64,000 nt of DNA, taken from the NCBI GenBank assembly GCA_963815495.1, contig CAWFGW010000033.1:76690-140689 (forward strand), given 5' to 3'. A program made the position numbers and the translations under genes. Position 1 is the first letter of the stretch; the number at the start of each line of letters is the position of its first letter. The DNA comes from CAWFGW01 sp963815495 (lineage in GTDB: Bacteria > Bacteroidota > Bacteroidia > Cytophagales > JAAEPT01). Shown in pieces: positions 43,990 to 53,429 of this stretch. The notes under the pieces were generated by a model. It was not told the DNA's origin. It saw nothing but the letters and a program-made list of their open reading frames with translations, and did no database searches.

Positions 43990-44889
43990 ATGAAAACAAA
44001 ATTTACTCTCTCAATTATTATCGCTCTATTTACCTTTGTGAATAGTTATTCTCAAAATTGTCAGATTTTTAATGGCGAAATGGAATCATGGACAACAACA
44101 GTTTATCCACCAAGTGTTTTTTCTAATAATGAAATCACGCATAAGACACCTGATGGTTGGCTTGATTTATTAGGCACATTTGAAGCAATTTTTGGTGAAC
44201 AACCAAGTGCAGGATCAACTAATGATGCTTTTTCAGGAGATTCTGCCTTAAAAATCACTTCACAAGAAGAAGGTGGTGGTGCTATATTATTTCAAAAAAT
44301 GGCTTGTGGTTCTCGTCCAATTAGTTTAAGTGCTGCGTTGAAACATTTAAATGCAGAAACAATATTTGATACTATTTCTGTAGCCGTACTTTTAGCCAAT
44401 GAATTTGAATATGGAGAATCTGATGAGTTTGCGTTTGAAATTGATAGTATAAACTCTATTGGGTTTGCTGTAATAGAATTGACTGGGACAATTAGTGCCT
44501 ATAAAGAATTTAATACACCAATTAAATATTTAAAAAGTGAGGTGCCAGATTCTATGTTGGTTTTAATTTATGCATCGAACAATAATTCTAACGGTGTAAC
44601 ACAAGCATTTTTTGATGATATAGCACTTGAGTACGCACCCTTGAGTAGCGCTAAAACTTTGAAGACAAAACTAAGTCTTTATCCAAACCCTGCAAATGAT
44701 TACCTTTCTATTGATGGAGATAATTCAGGAATAACTGAAGTTAAGATATATACCGCAAATGGAGATTTCAAAGGAATATATAGCTTAACAAATCTGAGTT
44801 TAGATATTTCGGACTTAAATTCTGGACTTTATATAATTGAAATAAAATCAAAAAATGAGGTGAGTCATCATCAATTTGTAAAAGAATAA
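43990..44889 (+). CDS. Secreted protein with T9SS type A sorting domain
   Basis: A 299-residue T9SS cargo protein. The signal peptide is MKTKFTLSIIIALFTFVNSYS (residues 1-21). The middle region (about 23-215) is a beta-rich domain (FNGEMESWTTT, DSALKITSQEE, FDDIALEYAP) resembling the PCMD/discoidin-like surface domains of Bacteroidota; I do not assign a function. The type A sorting tail starts at about 226 (LSLYPNPANDYLSIDG), has LDISDLNSGLYIIEIKS and ends HHQFVKE. It is a single-gene unit between two terminators. Confidence 0.85.
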   Translation: MKTKFTLSIIIALFTFVNSYSQNCQIFNGEMESWTTTVYPPSVFSNNEITHKTPDGWLDLLGTFEAIFGEQPSAGSTNDAFSGDSALKITSQEEGGGAILFQKMACGSRPISLSAALKHLNAETIFDTISVAVLLANEFEYGESDEFAFEIDSINSIGFAVIELTGTISAYKEFNTPIKYLKSEVPDSMLVLIYASNNNSNGVTQAFFDDIALEYAPLSSAKTLKTKLSLYPNPANDYLSIDGDNSGITEVKIYTANGDFKGIYSLTNLSLDISDLNSGLYIIEIKSKNEVSHHQFVKE

Positions 44890-44932
44890 ATAGTTCGAGT
44901 TTTAAAATTCGTTCACGTATTATTAAATACAG

Positions 44933-44960
44933 AAGCCCTTATTCGAAAGAGTAAGGGCTT
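44933..44960 (+). terminator. Hairpin with GAAA tetraloop after T9SS cargo gene
   Basis: AAGCCCTTA (44933-44941) pairs with TAAGGGCTT (44952-44960). The pairing extends inward through a G-T wobble, T-A and C-G to close a GAAA tetraloop (44945-44948). The expected T-run is missing downstream, so termination may be weaker or the hairpin may protect the mRNA 3' end. Confidence 0.6.
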
Positions 44961-45070
44961 ATAATGGCTTTATTTATTGAAATTATGAGTAGTAGCCACT
45001 AACGTGATTATTCAGGTTAGAGTTTAAAACTATGTTGGTTTTAGGAAAAACTACAAGGTGCTTTTTTATT

Positions 45071-45091
45071 ATTTTTCTTGACAAGAAAAAT
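45071..45091. promoter_or_regulatory. Perfect 21-base palindrome, possible operator
   Basis: ATTTTTCTTG-A-CAAGAAAAAT is a perfect 10+1+10 inverted repeat about 190 bases before the cytochrome-lectin gene. A one-base centre is unsuited to a tight RNA hairpin and more like a site for a dimeric DNA-binding protein. No matching regulator is known. Confidence 0.3.
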
Positions 45092-45283
45092 CACTTGAAT
45101 GAAATTATACGACAACACTTTTGTGTTAATTAAGTGTTATTTAGACAGTTTTTTTGTCAATGTAAAAACTAAAATTTGAAGCTTAACGTATTTTTTATTT
45201 AGCCTTTGATTTTTTTAAAAGTAATTTGAGTTTTCAAGGTGATCATCTGTTAGCTATAGTATTCTACAAAAATCAAAAATATT

Positions 45284-48200
45284 ATGAAATCTATACTTTT
45301 AACGTTAAACTCAGTTGTTTTATTATTGGTAACTAATGTACAGGGTAACAACAGCTTTCTGCTACCTGTAGAAGTACTCGGTCAAGAAGGATTAGTTGTA
45401 TCTAGAACATTAAATTTACCTGCTGCATCGGCTACTTCAGCAACAGAATTATGGCTAATGGTAAATAATTTAAGCTATCAAAATAAAGCTTCCATAAAAA
45501 TCAATAATGGAAGTTGGGTTTCTCTTAATCACAATACTGTTAAATTACAATACCAAGAGGAAGCTAGAGGAGGTATGGCTCATGGTGGATTTAATACTAT
45601 ACGATTTAGTGTACCATTTAGCAACTTCGTTGTTGGGGATAATACCATAGAATTTAGATTTGATAAATCTGATGGGATTTCAATGGGATATAGAATAGTG
45701 CGACTTAATGTAATTGATAATAGCGGAAACATGTTATTGCCTTCTTCCGCTTTTGCTGAGGTAGACCCCAAAACATGGTCTGCTCCTGAAGGATATACTA
45801 GCCAAACAGCTATTAATGAGGGTAAAGATTTATGGAACAATGCAGATTTATGGAACCATTATTTGCCCGATGGCAGAAAAGGGTTTTGGTATGGTCAAGA
45901 GCTACCTGCAAGTAGACCAATGAAAGCAAAATGTAGTTCTTGTCACGCACAAGATGGGCGAGACTTAGAAATGTTTAGTTATTCAAACGAGTCTATTATT
46001 GAAAGAGCAAAGTTTCATAAACTATCAGAAGTAGATGGGAAAAAGATAGCAGCATATATAAGAAGTTTGTCGAGCAAACCGAATGTAGAAAGACACGGTC
46101 GACCTTGGAACCCACCATACCAACCTGGGCCTGAGCTGAAAGATAAACCAATTGAGCAATGGGCTGCAGGGGCAGGTATTGATGCCGTACTTGACAAAGA
46201 TGAAGACATGTTGCCTTATTTGTTCCCAAATGGAACAGATAAAAATGACATTAGAAATGCATTTGATTCTGAAATAATGGACGATAGAACGTTGTTGCCT
46301 CTAGCTATACAATTTCCAGACTGGAAACATTGGCTACCGCTTATTCATCCTATGGATGCTTATGACAAAAACAATTGGTTCACCAACACATTGCCAGATA
46401 GTAAAAACCCGGTAAAAGCTTATGAAAATGTAAGGAGCTGGTTTGAAAACAGTTTCGATCCGTCAAATTTCCCGAGAGGGAATACCATACCAGGTAAATT
46501 TAGAGATATGTGGATAGGCACAGACGATCAAAGTGGTTTTAGAAAATTTCACGAATACAATGCAAGTGGGTGTTCAGCTGATCATTGGAGAACAGATTGT
46601 GGTGATGCTAATAAAAACTTGAGTGATGGTATTCCTCTTGAGTTTGCAAACACAAGTTTAGCGAGATTATTAGCAGTGAAAAACTTTGAGTTGATGAATG
46701 AATTTGATTTACAAGATAAAGCAAAACTTTGTGTGCCCAATGTGCTTGAAGATCAACCGGCAGAACGTCAATGGCCTAGTAACACGTATTCTGTGTTTGA
46801 AATACCACCACATTTTACAGCTGTAGATACTCGGTCTTATGAAACACAAGATGTACGTACAGGTCATTACGAAAATACGTTGTGGTATAATGTTCAAATG
46901 GTAATAAATGGTGGAAACGGTTTAGCAGGTGGAACAACACCTCAAGACTTTAATTACCATAACCCCTTTATGTTATTCGCGTCAAGTACATCGGGTATTA
47001 ATGAACCATTAAGGTACTTTTCAGCAATAAATCATATGTATCAAATTAGAACATGGTCTAAACCAACAGGCCCGAGTAACGAGGGCTTCAGAATCCGTTT
47101 TATGGGGCCTTGGTTAATGATGGGGTCAAGCGATAGTAACCAAGAATTTTTCAGTCCTTCTTATTCCATCGTAAAGCAATTAGATGATATTGAAATGGGG
47201 TTGTCAGACAAAGTATTAGAAGCACTGTTGCTTCAATTTTTAGAAGAGGCTGAAAAGTATGACCCAAATTCATGGCCTCGTGTGTCTCCACATGGTAAAA
47301 ATTATGAGCTAGATCCAATTTCGAAAAAAACTAGCGACCTAGTGTCTGTTCCCCACACAGGAAATCCAACATCAGGAAGATTAACAGAACACTTTGCTGA
47401 TAAAATGTATGACATTATTCCACGTATAAAAAACAACTTCAATGTTCATTGTACTATTATAAATAGAATGGCAGATTGGAGTAAGTCGGTTTGGCCAGAT
47501 ATCGATTTTGAGAAATTTAAGGAGTCGGGCTGTGCAGAAGAGGAGTGTACTTCCGTTAACATTACTTCCGGTGTAACCTACAGAATTAGAACAGTTCATA
47601 ACAAATGTTTAAGCTCTATCGACTATAATGGAGGTTCGGTAACTCAACAAGCTTGTGATTATGAAGATGACAAAAGATGGGAGTTAGAAGATGCTGGTGT
47701 AAACTATTTTTACATTAAAAATATAGCTACAGGAGAATATATGCAGTCTCCTAACAATAATAATGCTTCTGCACTAATAGAAGGGGAGTTTAGCGGTGCT
47801 GATAATCAAAAATGGTTAATTAACGCTAGTGAAGATTGTGGATTTACTATTTCAGCTAAAATCAATAATAAATGCCTTGATTTAAAAGGAGGGAATAAAG
47901 ACAATGGTTCATTCATTCAACAGTATGATTGCGAACCTGTGAATAACAACCGTAGATTTGTTTTTGAGCCAATGACCGATAGAAATAATCTTTCTGTTTC
48001 AATATCCAAAATTACTGATGGAGAAGAAGGTAATTCGGATGTTACTTTAAAAGTTGCATTGGATGATAATGCAATTAACGAAACGGGGTCACCTATTAGT
48101 GGCTTTATAAATTATTCAGGAACTGCTGACGCTGATAACGATTTTACAAGAGTTAATAGTTTTTCAATTGCAAATGGACAAAGTGAAGTGGTAATTGCTT

Positions 48201-49024
48201 TATCCGTTTTAGATGATGAATATGTTGAAGATACAGAATCTATTATTGTAACAATTTTCGATTTAAATAATATTCAACCAGGTACAGTCTCTGTGACTGC
48301 TTTTATTACGGACAATGATAATTGCCAAAATTTTGGTGATGTAAATGCTTCAATTTTCACTATTAAAACTAAAAATGATAAATGTATTAGTTCAATTACA
48401 GGAAATGAAGTAACACAGCAAACATGCTCTGTAAATAGTAATGAGCAAAAATGGTTTTTGGAAGAAGCTTCTGATAACCACTATTTCATTAAAAACGGTG
48501 CAACCGATTTATATTTACAAACTCCTGATCTACTAGACGGAACACCATTAGTAACTTCAGGTTTTACAGGGAATACTAATCAGCAATGGTTGTTAACACA
48601 AAACAATAATTGTCTTTATAAGATTTCTTCCAGATCTTCTGAAAAATGTATTGATTTAAAAAGAGGATTGAACGCTGATGGAACAGTATTACAACAATGG
48701 GAATGTATCCTTGATGAAAATGCTGTTAATAGAGAATTTAGTATTGAAACAACTTTAATAACAGCATTAAATAATGAATGGAGACTAGCAGATGATATCG
48801 TTTTATACCCTAATCCCACAAGTGAAGCCCTAACAATACGTTTACCCCAAAACACAAATTCGGCATACGTGGAGCTATATAATTTAAATGGTCAGCTTGT
48901 AATCGAGAAACATATAAACAATCAGGATATGAAAATAGATTTAAGCTTCTTATCAAAAGGAATGTATCATGTAAAAGTGACTACTAGTGTGAATGTTGTA
49001 AGTCAAAACTTAATGATAGATTAA
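45284..49024 (+). CDS. T9SS cargo with c-type haem site, two ricin-type lectin modules and Calx-beta
   Basis: A 1246-residue exported protein with unusual make-up. Residues 1-21 are a signal peptide. A beta-rich domain (about 22-150) precedes a cytochrome c-like region with the haem motif CSSCH at 217-221 (KCSSCHAQDGRDLEMFSYSN) and candidate distal ligands downstream. A long region (about 290-750) has no family I can name. Ricin-type beta-trefoil modules lie at about 757-895 and 1018-1157 (both with NKCLDLK- or EKCIDLK-type and Q-x-W repeats), separated by a Calx-beta module (about 905-1013). The type A sorting tail begins near 1172 (IVLYPNPTSEALTIRL). A sugar-binding surface redox protein is a reasonable reading; the reaction is unknown. 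Confidence 0.8.
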   Translation: MKSILLTLNSVVLLLVTNVQGNNSFLLPVEVLGQEGLVVSRTLNLPAASATSATELWLMVNNLSYQNKASIKINNGSWVSLNHNTVKLQYQEEARGGMAHGGFNTIRFSVPFSNFVVGDNTIEFRFDKSDGISMGYRIVRLNVIDNSGNMLLPSSAFAEVDPKTWSAPEGYTSQTAINEGKDLWNNADLWNHYLPDGRKGFWYGQELPASRPMKAKCSSCHAQDGRDLEMFSYSNESIIERAKFHKLSEVDGKKIAAYIRSLSSKPNVERHGRPWNPPYQPGPELKDKPIEQWAAGAGIDAVLDKDEDMLPYLFPNGTDKNDIRNAFDSEIMDDRTLLPLAIQFPDWKHWLPLIHPMDAYDKNNWFTNTLPDSKNPVKAYENVRSWFENSFDPSNFPRGNTIPGKFRDMWIGTDDQSGFRKFHEYNASGCSADHWRTDCGDANKNLSDGIPLEFANTSLARLLAVKNFELMNEFDLQDKAKLCVPNVLEDQPAERQWPSNTYSVFEIPPHFTAVDTRSYETQDVRTGHYENTLWYNVQMVINGGNGLAGGTTPQDFNYHNPFMLFASSTSGINEPLRYFSAINHMYQIRTWSKPTGPSNEGFRIRFMGPWLMMGSSDSNQEFFSPSYSIVKQLDDIEMGLSDKVLEALLLQFLEEAEKYDPNSWPRVSPHGKNYELDPISKKTSDLVSVPHTGNPTSGRLTEHFADKMYDIIPRIKNNFNVHCTIINRMADWSKSVWPDIDFEKFKESGCAEEECTSVNITSGVTYRIRTVHNKCLSSIDYNGGSVTQQACDYEDDKRWELEDAGVNYFYIKNIATGEYMQSPNNNNASALIEGEFSGADNQKWLINASEDCGFTISAKINNKCLDLKGGNKDNGSFIQQYDCEPVNNNRRFVFEPMTDRNNLSVSISKITDGEEGNSDVTLKVALDDNAINETGSPISGFINYSGTADADNDFTRVNSFSIANGQSEVVIALSVLDDEYVEDTESIIVTIFDLNNIQPGTVSVTAFITDNDNCQNFGDVNASIFTIKTKNDKCISSITGNEVTQQTCSVNSNEQKWFLEEASDNHYFIKNGATDLYLQTPDLLDGTPLVTSGFTGNTNQQWLLTQNNNCLYKISSRSSEKCIDLKRGLNADGTVLQQWECILDENAVNREFSIETTLITALNNEWRLADDIVLYPNPTSEALTIRLPQNTNSAYVELYNLNGQLVIEKHINNQDMKIDLSFLSKGMYHVKVTTSVNVVSQNLMID

Positions 49025-49041
49025 GTATGAATTATATAGTT

Positions 49042-49076
49042 AAAGGGTGTTTTGAAATTAAATCAAAACACCTTTT
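49042..49076. terminator. Bidirectional terminator between convergent genes
   Basis: A 14-bp stem with one G-T wobble (49042-49055 with 49063-49076) and a 7-base loop lies between the cytochrome-lectin gene and the CLC gene. It is A-rich before and T-rich after the stem. Confidence 0.75.
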
Positions 49077-49149
49077 TAATTTTTCTATAGTTAACTCTAC
49101 TAGTATATTTATTGTAAAAGAAAGCTATTAACATAACCAACGATGTTGG

Positions 49150-50928
49150 TTAATCCTCCTTCGCCTGCTTGATCAAACGATGTCGGTAAGCATCAAAAAT
49201 GGTGGATTTGGAAATAAAACCAATATAGACATCTTGGTTGGCTACAGGTAAGTTCCATGAGTTCGATTTTTCAAACTTTGACATCACTGTTAGCATATCG
49301 TCATCTACTTGAATGATTTCTTTTGGAGGACGCATAATAGTTTTTGCTAATACGAGAGGGTATTTACTCTCATTAAACATCAACTGCCTGATATCATCTA
49401 GATAAATAATACCGATTAAGTTACAGCCGCTATTCACTACGGGGAAAATGTTACGTTTACATTTTTTGACTTCCTGTACCAATTCACCTAATGTTGACTC
49501 TGGATGAATAGTGGTGAAGTCACGCTCAATCATATGTTTTATTTTTAACAAACTAAGTAATTGTTTGTCATGGTTTCCTTGAATCAGATCACCTTTTTCA
49601 ATCAAGTGTTTGGTATAAATGGAGTGGGGCTCGAAATAATAAATGGTAATGTAGGCAATGGCAGACACAATCATCAGTGGCACAAAGAGGGTATAACCAT
49701 CAGTGATTTCAGCGATTAAGAAAATACCAGTTAAGGGGGCGTGTAACACGCCACTCATCACACCGCACATGCCTACTAATGCAAAGTTCGTGGTGGAGAC
49801 ATTGCCAATGTTCGTCAAACTCATCATTCGGGCAAATAAGAAACCTGAAATTCCACCGATAAATAATGAGGGTGCAAATACTCCTCCTGAACCACCAGAT
49901 CCAATGGTCAAAGATGAAGCTATGGCTTTAATTAGGATTAAAGCCGCTAAAAACATCACCACAAACCAAGGGTTAGATTCTTGTTCAAAAAAAGGACTTC
50001 GATTAAGAATGGAAGCTCCTCCATCAGTTATGAGCATTTTAATTGAATTATAGCCTTCACCGTACATTGGTGGAAATAGATAAATTAATACACCTAAACC
50101 GATTCCTCCAATAAGGATTCGTTTCCAACTTGATTCAACTTGTTGAATTTTGTTTTCAAGGTAATAGTGAGTTCTGGTAAAATAAAGGGCAACTAACCCA
50201 CAAAAAAAACCTAAGCCGATATAATAAGGAACATCACTAGCAGTGAAAGCATCAGTTAACTCAAAGCGGAATAAACTCTCTTCTTGTAATAAGATCATCG
50301 AAACGATAGATCCACTTACAGAAGCAATTAATAAGGGGATAAATTTATTGATGTTAACTTCGGATAAAATCACTTCTATAGCGAAGATAACTCCAGCAAT
50401 AGGGGAATCAAATATGGCACTTACGGCTCCAGCAGAACCGCAGCCAATCATCAATGTCCGTTGTCTATAATGCAGATGTGCTTCATTTCCCACATTGGCA
50501 CCGATGGCAGAGCCAGTTAATACAATCGGAGCCTCTAAACCGACTGAGCCTCCAAATCCAACAGTCAAGGTACTGGTGACTAATCGAGAGAGCATCATTC
50601 TACGTTTCATCCGGCTTGAACCTTTTGAAATTGCGTAAATAACAGAAGTGACGCCATGACCTAATTTTTCTTTAAAAATAAACCGTGCAGCTATGTAAGT
50701 TAATAAAAGTCCAATAGTTGGAAATAAAACATAATAAAAGTGACCAGTTTTTAAATGAAAACCACCAGTAAGAAAATGATTAATCCAATGGACACTTGTT
50801 TTTAAGGTGACAGCAGCTAAACCAGCAATTACACCAACTATGCCTGCTAAGATGAGGACAAAATTTCGATTAGAAATATACCTTAATCGCCAAACTAATA
50901 ATCTTCTGTACACTTTGTGGAGCCACAT
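49150..50928 (-). CDS. CLC-family chloride channel/transporter with two CBS domains
   Basis: A 592-residue membrane protein of the CLC family: two inverted helical repeats over about residues 20-440, then two CBS domains (about 455-515 and 525-590). The gating glutamate is Glu132 in GSVGLEAPIV. The site equivalent to the proton glutamate (E203 of the E. coli antiporter) appears to be Val186 in IFAIEVIL, the residue found in animal ClC channels (FSIEV). This favours a passive channel, but alignment by eye is not decisive. The chloride-site loop GSGGSGGVFAPS is present. It is a single-gene unit, divergent from the type B cargo gene. Confidence 0.88.
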   Translation of the reverse strand: MWLHKVYRRLLVWRLRYISNRNFVLILAGIVGVIAGLAAVTLKTSVHWINHFLTGGFHLKTGHFYYVLFPTIGLLLTYIAARFIFKEKLGHGVTSVIYAISKGSSRMKRRMMLSRLVTSTLTVGFGGSVGLEAPIVLTGSAIGANVGNEAHLHYRQRTLMIGCGSAGAVSAIFDSPIAGVIFAIEVILSEVNINKFIPLLIASVSGSIVSMILLQEESLFRFELTDAFTASDVPYYIGLGFFCGLVALYFTRTHYYLENKIQQVESSWKRILIGGIGLGVLIYLFPPMYGEGYNSIKMLITDGGASILNRSPFFEQESNPWFVVMFLAALILIKAIASSLTIGSGGSGGVFAPSLFIGGISGFLFARMMSLTNIGNVSTTNFALVGMCGVMSGVLHAPLTGIFLIAEITDGYTLFVPLMIVSAIAYITIYYFEPHSIYTKHLIEKGDLIQGNHDKQLLSLLKIKHMIERDFTTIHPESTLGELVQEVKKCKRNIFPVVNSGCNLIGIIYLDDIRQLMFNESKYPLVLAKTIMRPPKEIIQVDDDMLTVMSKFEKSNSWNLPVANQDVYIGFISKSTIFDAYRHRLIKQAKED

Positions 50929-51122
50929 GAGGCAAAGGTTGTGAAATAATATTACTTAATAAAGTCTTGGTAGCTTTGATTTCACTAAAGTAGAAGCTAA
51001 TCCTGAAATTAGATTGAATTTTCGATGGATGGTTGTTTTTAATCCGCCAGTTTTGTCGAATGTGGTTAAAAAATTAGAGGAACATCAGGAGATACCTGTA
51101 GGAGCGATTATATTTGTTAACC

Positions 51123-53285
51123 ATGAAGAAAATAATACTCTTGCTTCTTTCCTGTTTGTGTATTTTTACATCGAATGCTCAAATAGATAAATTGTTTTGG
51201 TTTGCTGCACCAGAGGTAGAAGCAATACATGGTGATGAGCCAATAGCTCTCCGTTTCACGAGTTTCAATTTGCCAGCAACTGTTACAATCTCTTTTCCAG
51301 CTAATCCAACAATACTTCCGAGAGTCGTCAACCTAAGTGCCAATAGTACATTAAGTATTTCGCTTACTAGCTATAAATCTGCATTAGAAAACGATGTTCC
51401 TAATACAGTGGCAAACAAAGGGCTGTTGATTGAATCAACCTCAGAAATAACAGCATATTATGAGGTAAATAGTGATAATAATCCTGATATTTTTGCCCTA
51501 AAAGGAAGAAATGGTTTAGGGCTTGAGTTTTATACACCTTTTCAAAACACATTAAACAACTATGATAATAATAATGAATCCCAAATTTTTACAGCCTACT
51601 CGTCCATTGATATTGTGGCTACGGAAGACAGTACAGAAGTTATCATAACACCATCAATGGATGTTTTAGGAAAATTAGCCAGCGTTCCTGACACTGTTTT
51701 ACTGAACCGTGGACAAACGTATTCAGTTAGAGCAAAAGGAGCTTTAAACACAGAACATCCTGTGGGTACGCACATTAAATCCAATAAGCGAATTGCTGTT
51801 ACCATAAAGGACGATTCAGTTTATCAAAACGGAAGCTACGATTTGATTGGTGACCAACTCATCCCTGTGAATGTTCTCGGTAAAGAGTATATATTAAGTT
51901 CGGGTCGAGGATATGTTTTGGCTATAAAAGACAGCACTGAGATAACTTATGGAAGCGAAAGTGTAATTTTGAATAAGGGAGTACAACACTATATCCCTGA
52001 CATTACTAATCCAATTTTATTACAATCAACAGAACCTGTATACCTCTTACAGATAAGTTATTTCCCAGATTCAGATGAATTAGGCGGAGCTATTTTGCCA
52101 CCTTTAGGATGTACCGGCTCACGAAAAATAGCTATTACTAAATCGCAAGATGGTAGTTTTTTATTACTAATAATTGTTAAGACAGGTCATGAAGGTGACT
52201 TTGTCATTAATGGGAATGACAAAATTATTTCGACATCGCGGTTTAGTAAAGTAAATGATGATTGGTCTTTTGCTCAGGTGGATATGACTAACATTTTTAT
52301 TAGTGAACAACTATTTATGCTGGAGAATTCCTCAAGTGATTTTCATTTAGGTATCATTAATAGTGATGAACAAGGTTTTGGTACCCGGTTTGGGTATTTC
52401 TCTGATTTTGGTGTGTTAGACTTAGGGTCCGATAGAGAGTTTTGTGAAGGTGATGTTAAAAACAATATAATTGATGCTGGGATTTCTAAAGATTCTTATT
52501 TGTGGAACACAGGAGAAACAACACAAACTATTCAAGTAGATACTGGGGGGACCTATATAGTGACAACCACTAAAGGTACGTGTACTAATTCAGATACCGT
52601 AGAAATTGAAGTTCTTGATAACGTTCAAATTAATAGTTTAGGTAATGATACCTTAATTTGTTTAGGGGATTCGTTGCAATTGACACCTGGAGGAACAGGC
52701 TATACCTATCTGTGGCAAGATAATTCTACAGATTCCTTTTTTGTAGCGAAAAATGCGGGTACTTATCAGGTGGAGGTATTCAATGACAATGGGTGTTCTA
52801 AAACAGAAACTATCACAATAGATACGATTGATATACCCCAGATAGCCTTGGGAAATGATACAGTAATTTGTGAGTCAAGTGAGTTTGAACTTGCATTAAA
52901 AAGTGGTTTAGGTAATTACCTATGGTCAGACGGCTCAACTGATACCAGTTTAGCAGTGATAGCACCTGGGTTTTATTCCGTAAATGTCACCAATATTTGT
53001 GGGAGCGAATCAGATGGAATAATCGTTGATTTTTGGAACGTGGAAATTCCAAACATAGTTACCCCAAATCAAGACGGGAAAAACGATTTTTTTGAAATAT
53101 CCGGAATTTCCTTAGGTGATTGGTCATTAGTTGTTCGTAATCGGTGGGGAAACGAAATATATAATAATCCTTCATATCAAAATACTTTTTCACCTGAACA
53201 GCTTTCTGATGGCGTTTATTATTATCGTTTGAAAGAACAAAGTGAGTGTAATGAATTTGTTGGTTGGCTTTTGATTGAACGATAA
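51123..53285 (+). CDS. T9SS type B cargo with IgGFc-binding-like domain and Ig-like repeats
   Basis: A 720-residue secreted protein. I start at ATG 51123 (MKKIILLLLSCLCIFTSNAQ, a clean signal peptide); a TTG three codons earlier only adds residues. The N-terminal half (about 75-430) matches the IgGFc-binding N-terminal domain often found in Bacteroidota adhesin-like proteins (YYEVNSDNNPDIFALKG, GDQLIPVNVLGKEYI). Three Ig/PKD-like repeats follow at about 432-503, 504-572 and 573-638 (LGNDTLICLGDSLQLTPG; LGNDTVICESSEF). The type B (gliding-motility C-terminal) tail begins at about 640: IPNIVTPNQDGKNDFFEI, ending VGWLLIER. Likely a cell-surface adhesin. Confidence 0.87.
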   Translation: MKKIILLLLSCLCIFTSNAQIDKLFWFAAPEVEAIHGDEPIALRFTSFNLPATVTISFPANPTILPRVVNLSANSTLSISLTSYKSALENDVPNTVANKGLLIESTSEITAYYEVNSDNNPDIFALKGRNGLGLEFYTPFQNTLNNYDNNNESQIFTAYSSIDIVATEDSTEVIITPSMDVLGKLASVPDTVLLNRGQTYSVRAKGALNTEHPVGTHIKSNKRIAVTIKDDSVYQNGSYDLIGDQLIPVNVLGKEYILSSGRGYVLAIKDSTEITYGSESVILNKGVQHYIPDITNPILLQSTEPVYLLQISYFPDSDELGGAILPPLGCTGSRKIAITKSQDGSFLLLIIVKTGHEGDFVINGNDKIISTSRFSKVNDDWSFAQVDMTNIFISEQLFMLENSSSDFHLGIINSDEQGFGTRFGYFSDFGVLDLGSDREFCEGDVKNNIIDAGISKDSYLWNTGETTQTIQVDTGGTYIVTTTKGTCTNSDTVEIEVLDNVQINSLGNDTLICLGDSLQLTPGGTGYTYLWQDNSTDSFFVAKNAGTYQVEVFNDNGCSKTETITIDTIDIPQIALGNDTVICESSEFELALKSGLGNYLWSDGSTDTSLAVIAPGFYSVNVTNICGSESDGIIVDFWNVEIPNIVTPNQDGKNDFFEISGISLGDWSLVVRNRWGNEIYNNPSYQNTFSPEQLSDGVYYYRLKEQSECNEFVGWLLIER

Positions 53286-53429
53286 AAACTGTAATTTATA
53301 TTTCCTAGTTAAACATCCACACTTCCCTACATTTTAATGAATGATGTTTGACGGAAAATTTAATCTTCCATTCATAATTCAATGGAAAATTGTTCGTTAA
53401 TTTACCGCAAAATATAATTTGATTTAACT

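Larger units (their letters stand above)
44890..45283. other. Intergenic region with hairpin and palindrome, no gene
   Basis: These 394 bases hold a terminator-like hairpin at 44933-44960 and a perfect palindrome at 45071-45091; see those entries. The remainder is AT-rich with stops in all frames. Near the end, TTTAGCCTTTG resembles a -7 box but with three rather than two spacer bases, so I do not call a promoter. Confidence 0.55.

Noticed and set aside
51109..51116. TATATTTG as a promoter giving a leaderless mRNA for the type B cargo gene
   Set aside because: The box matches the -7 consensus but no -33 element lies 19-20 bases upstream and the start would fall on the ATG itself. Too weak to call.
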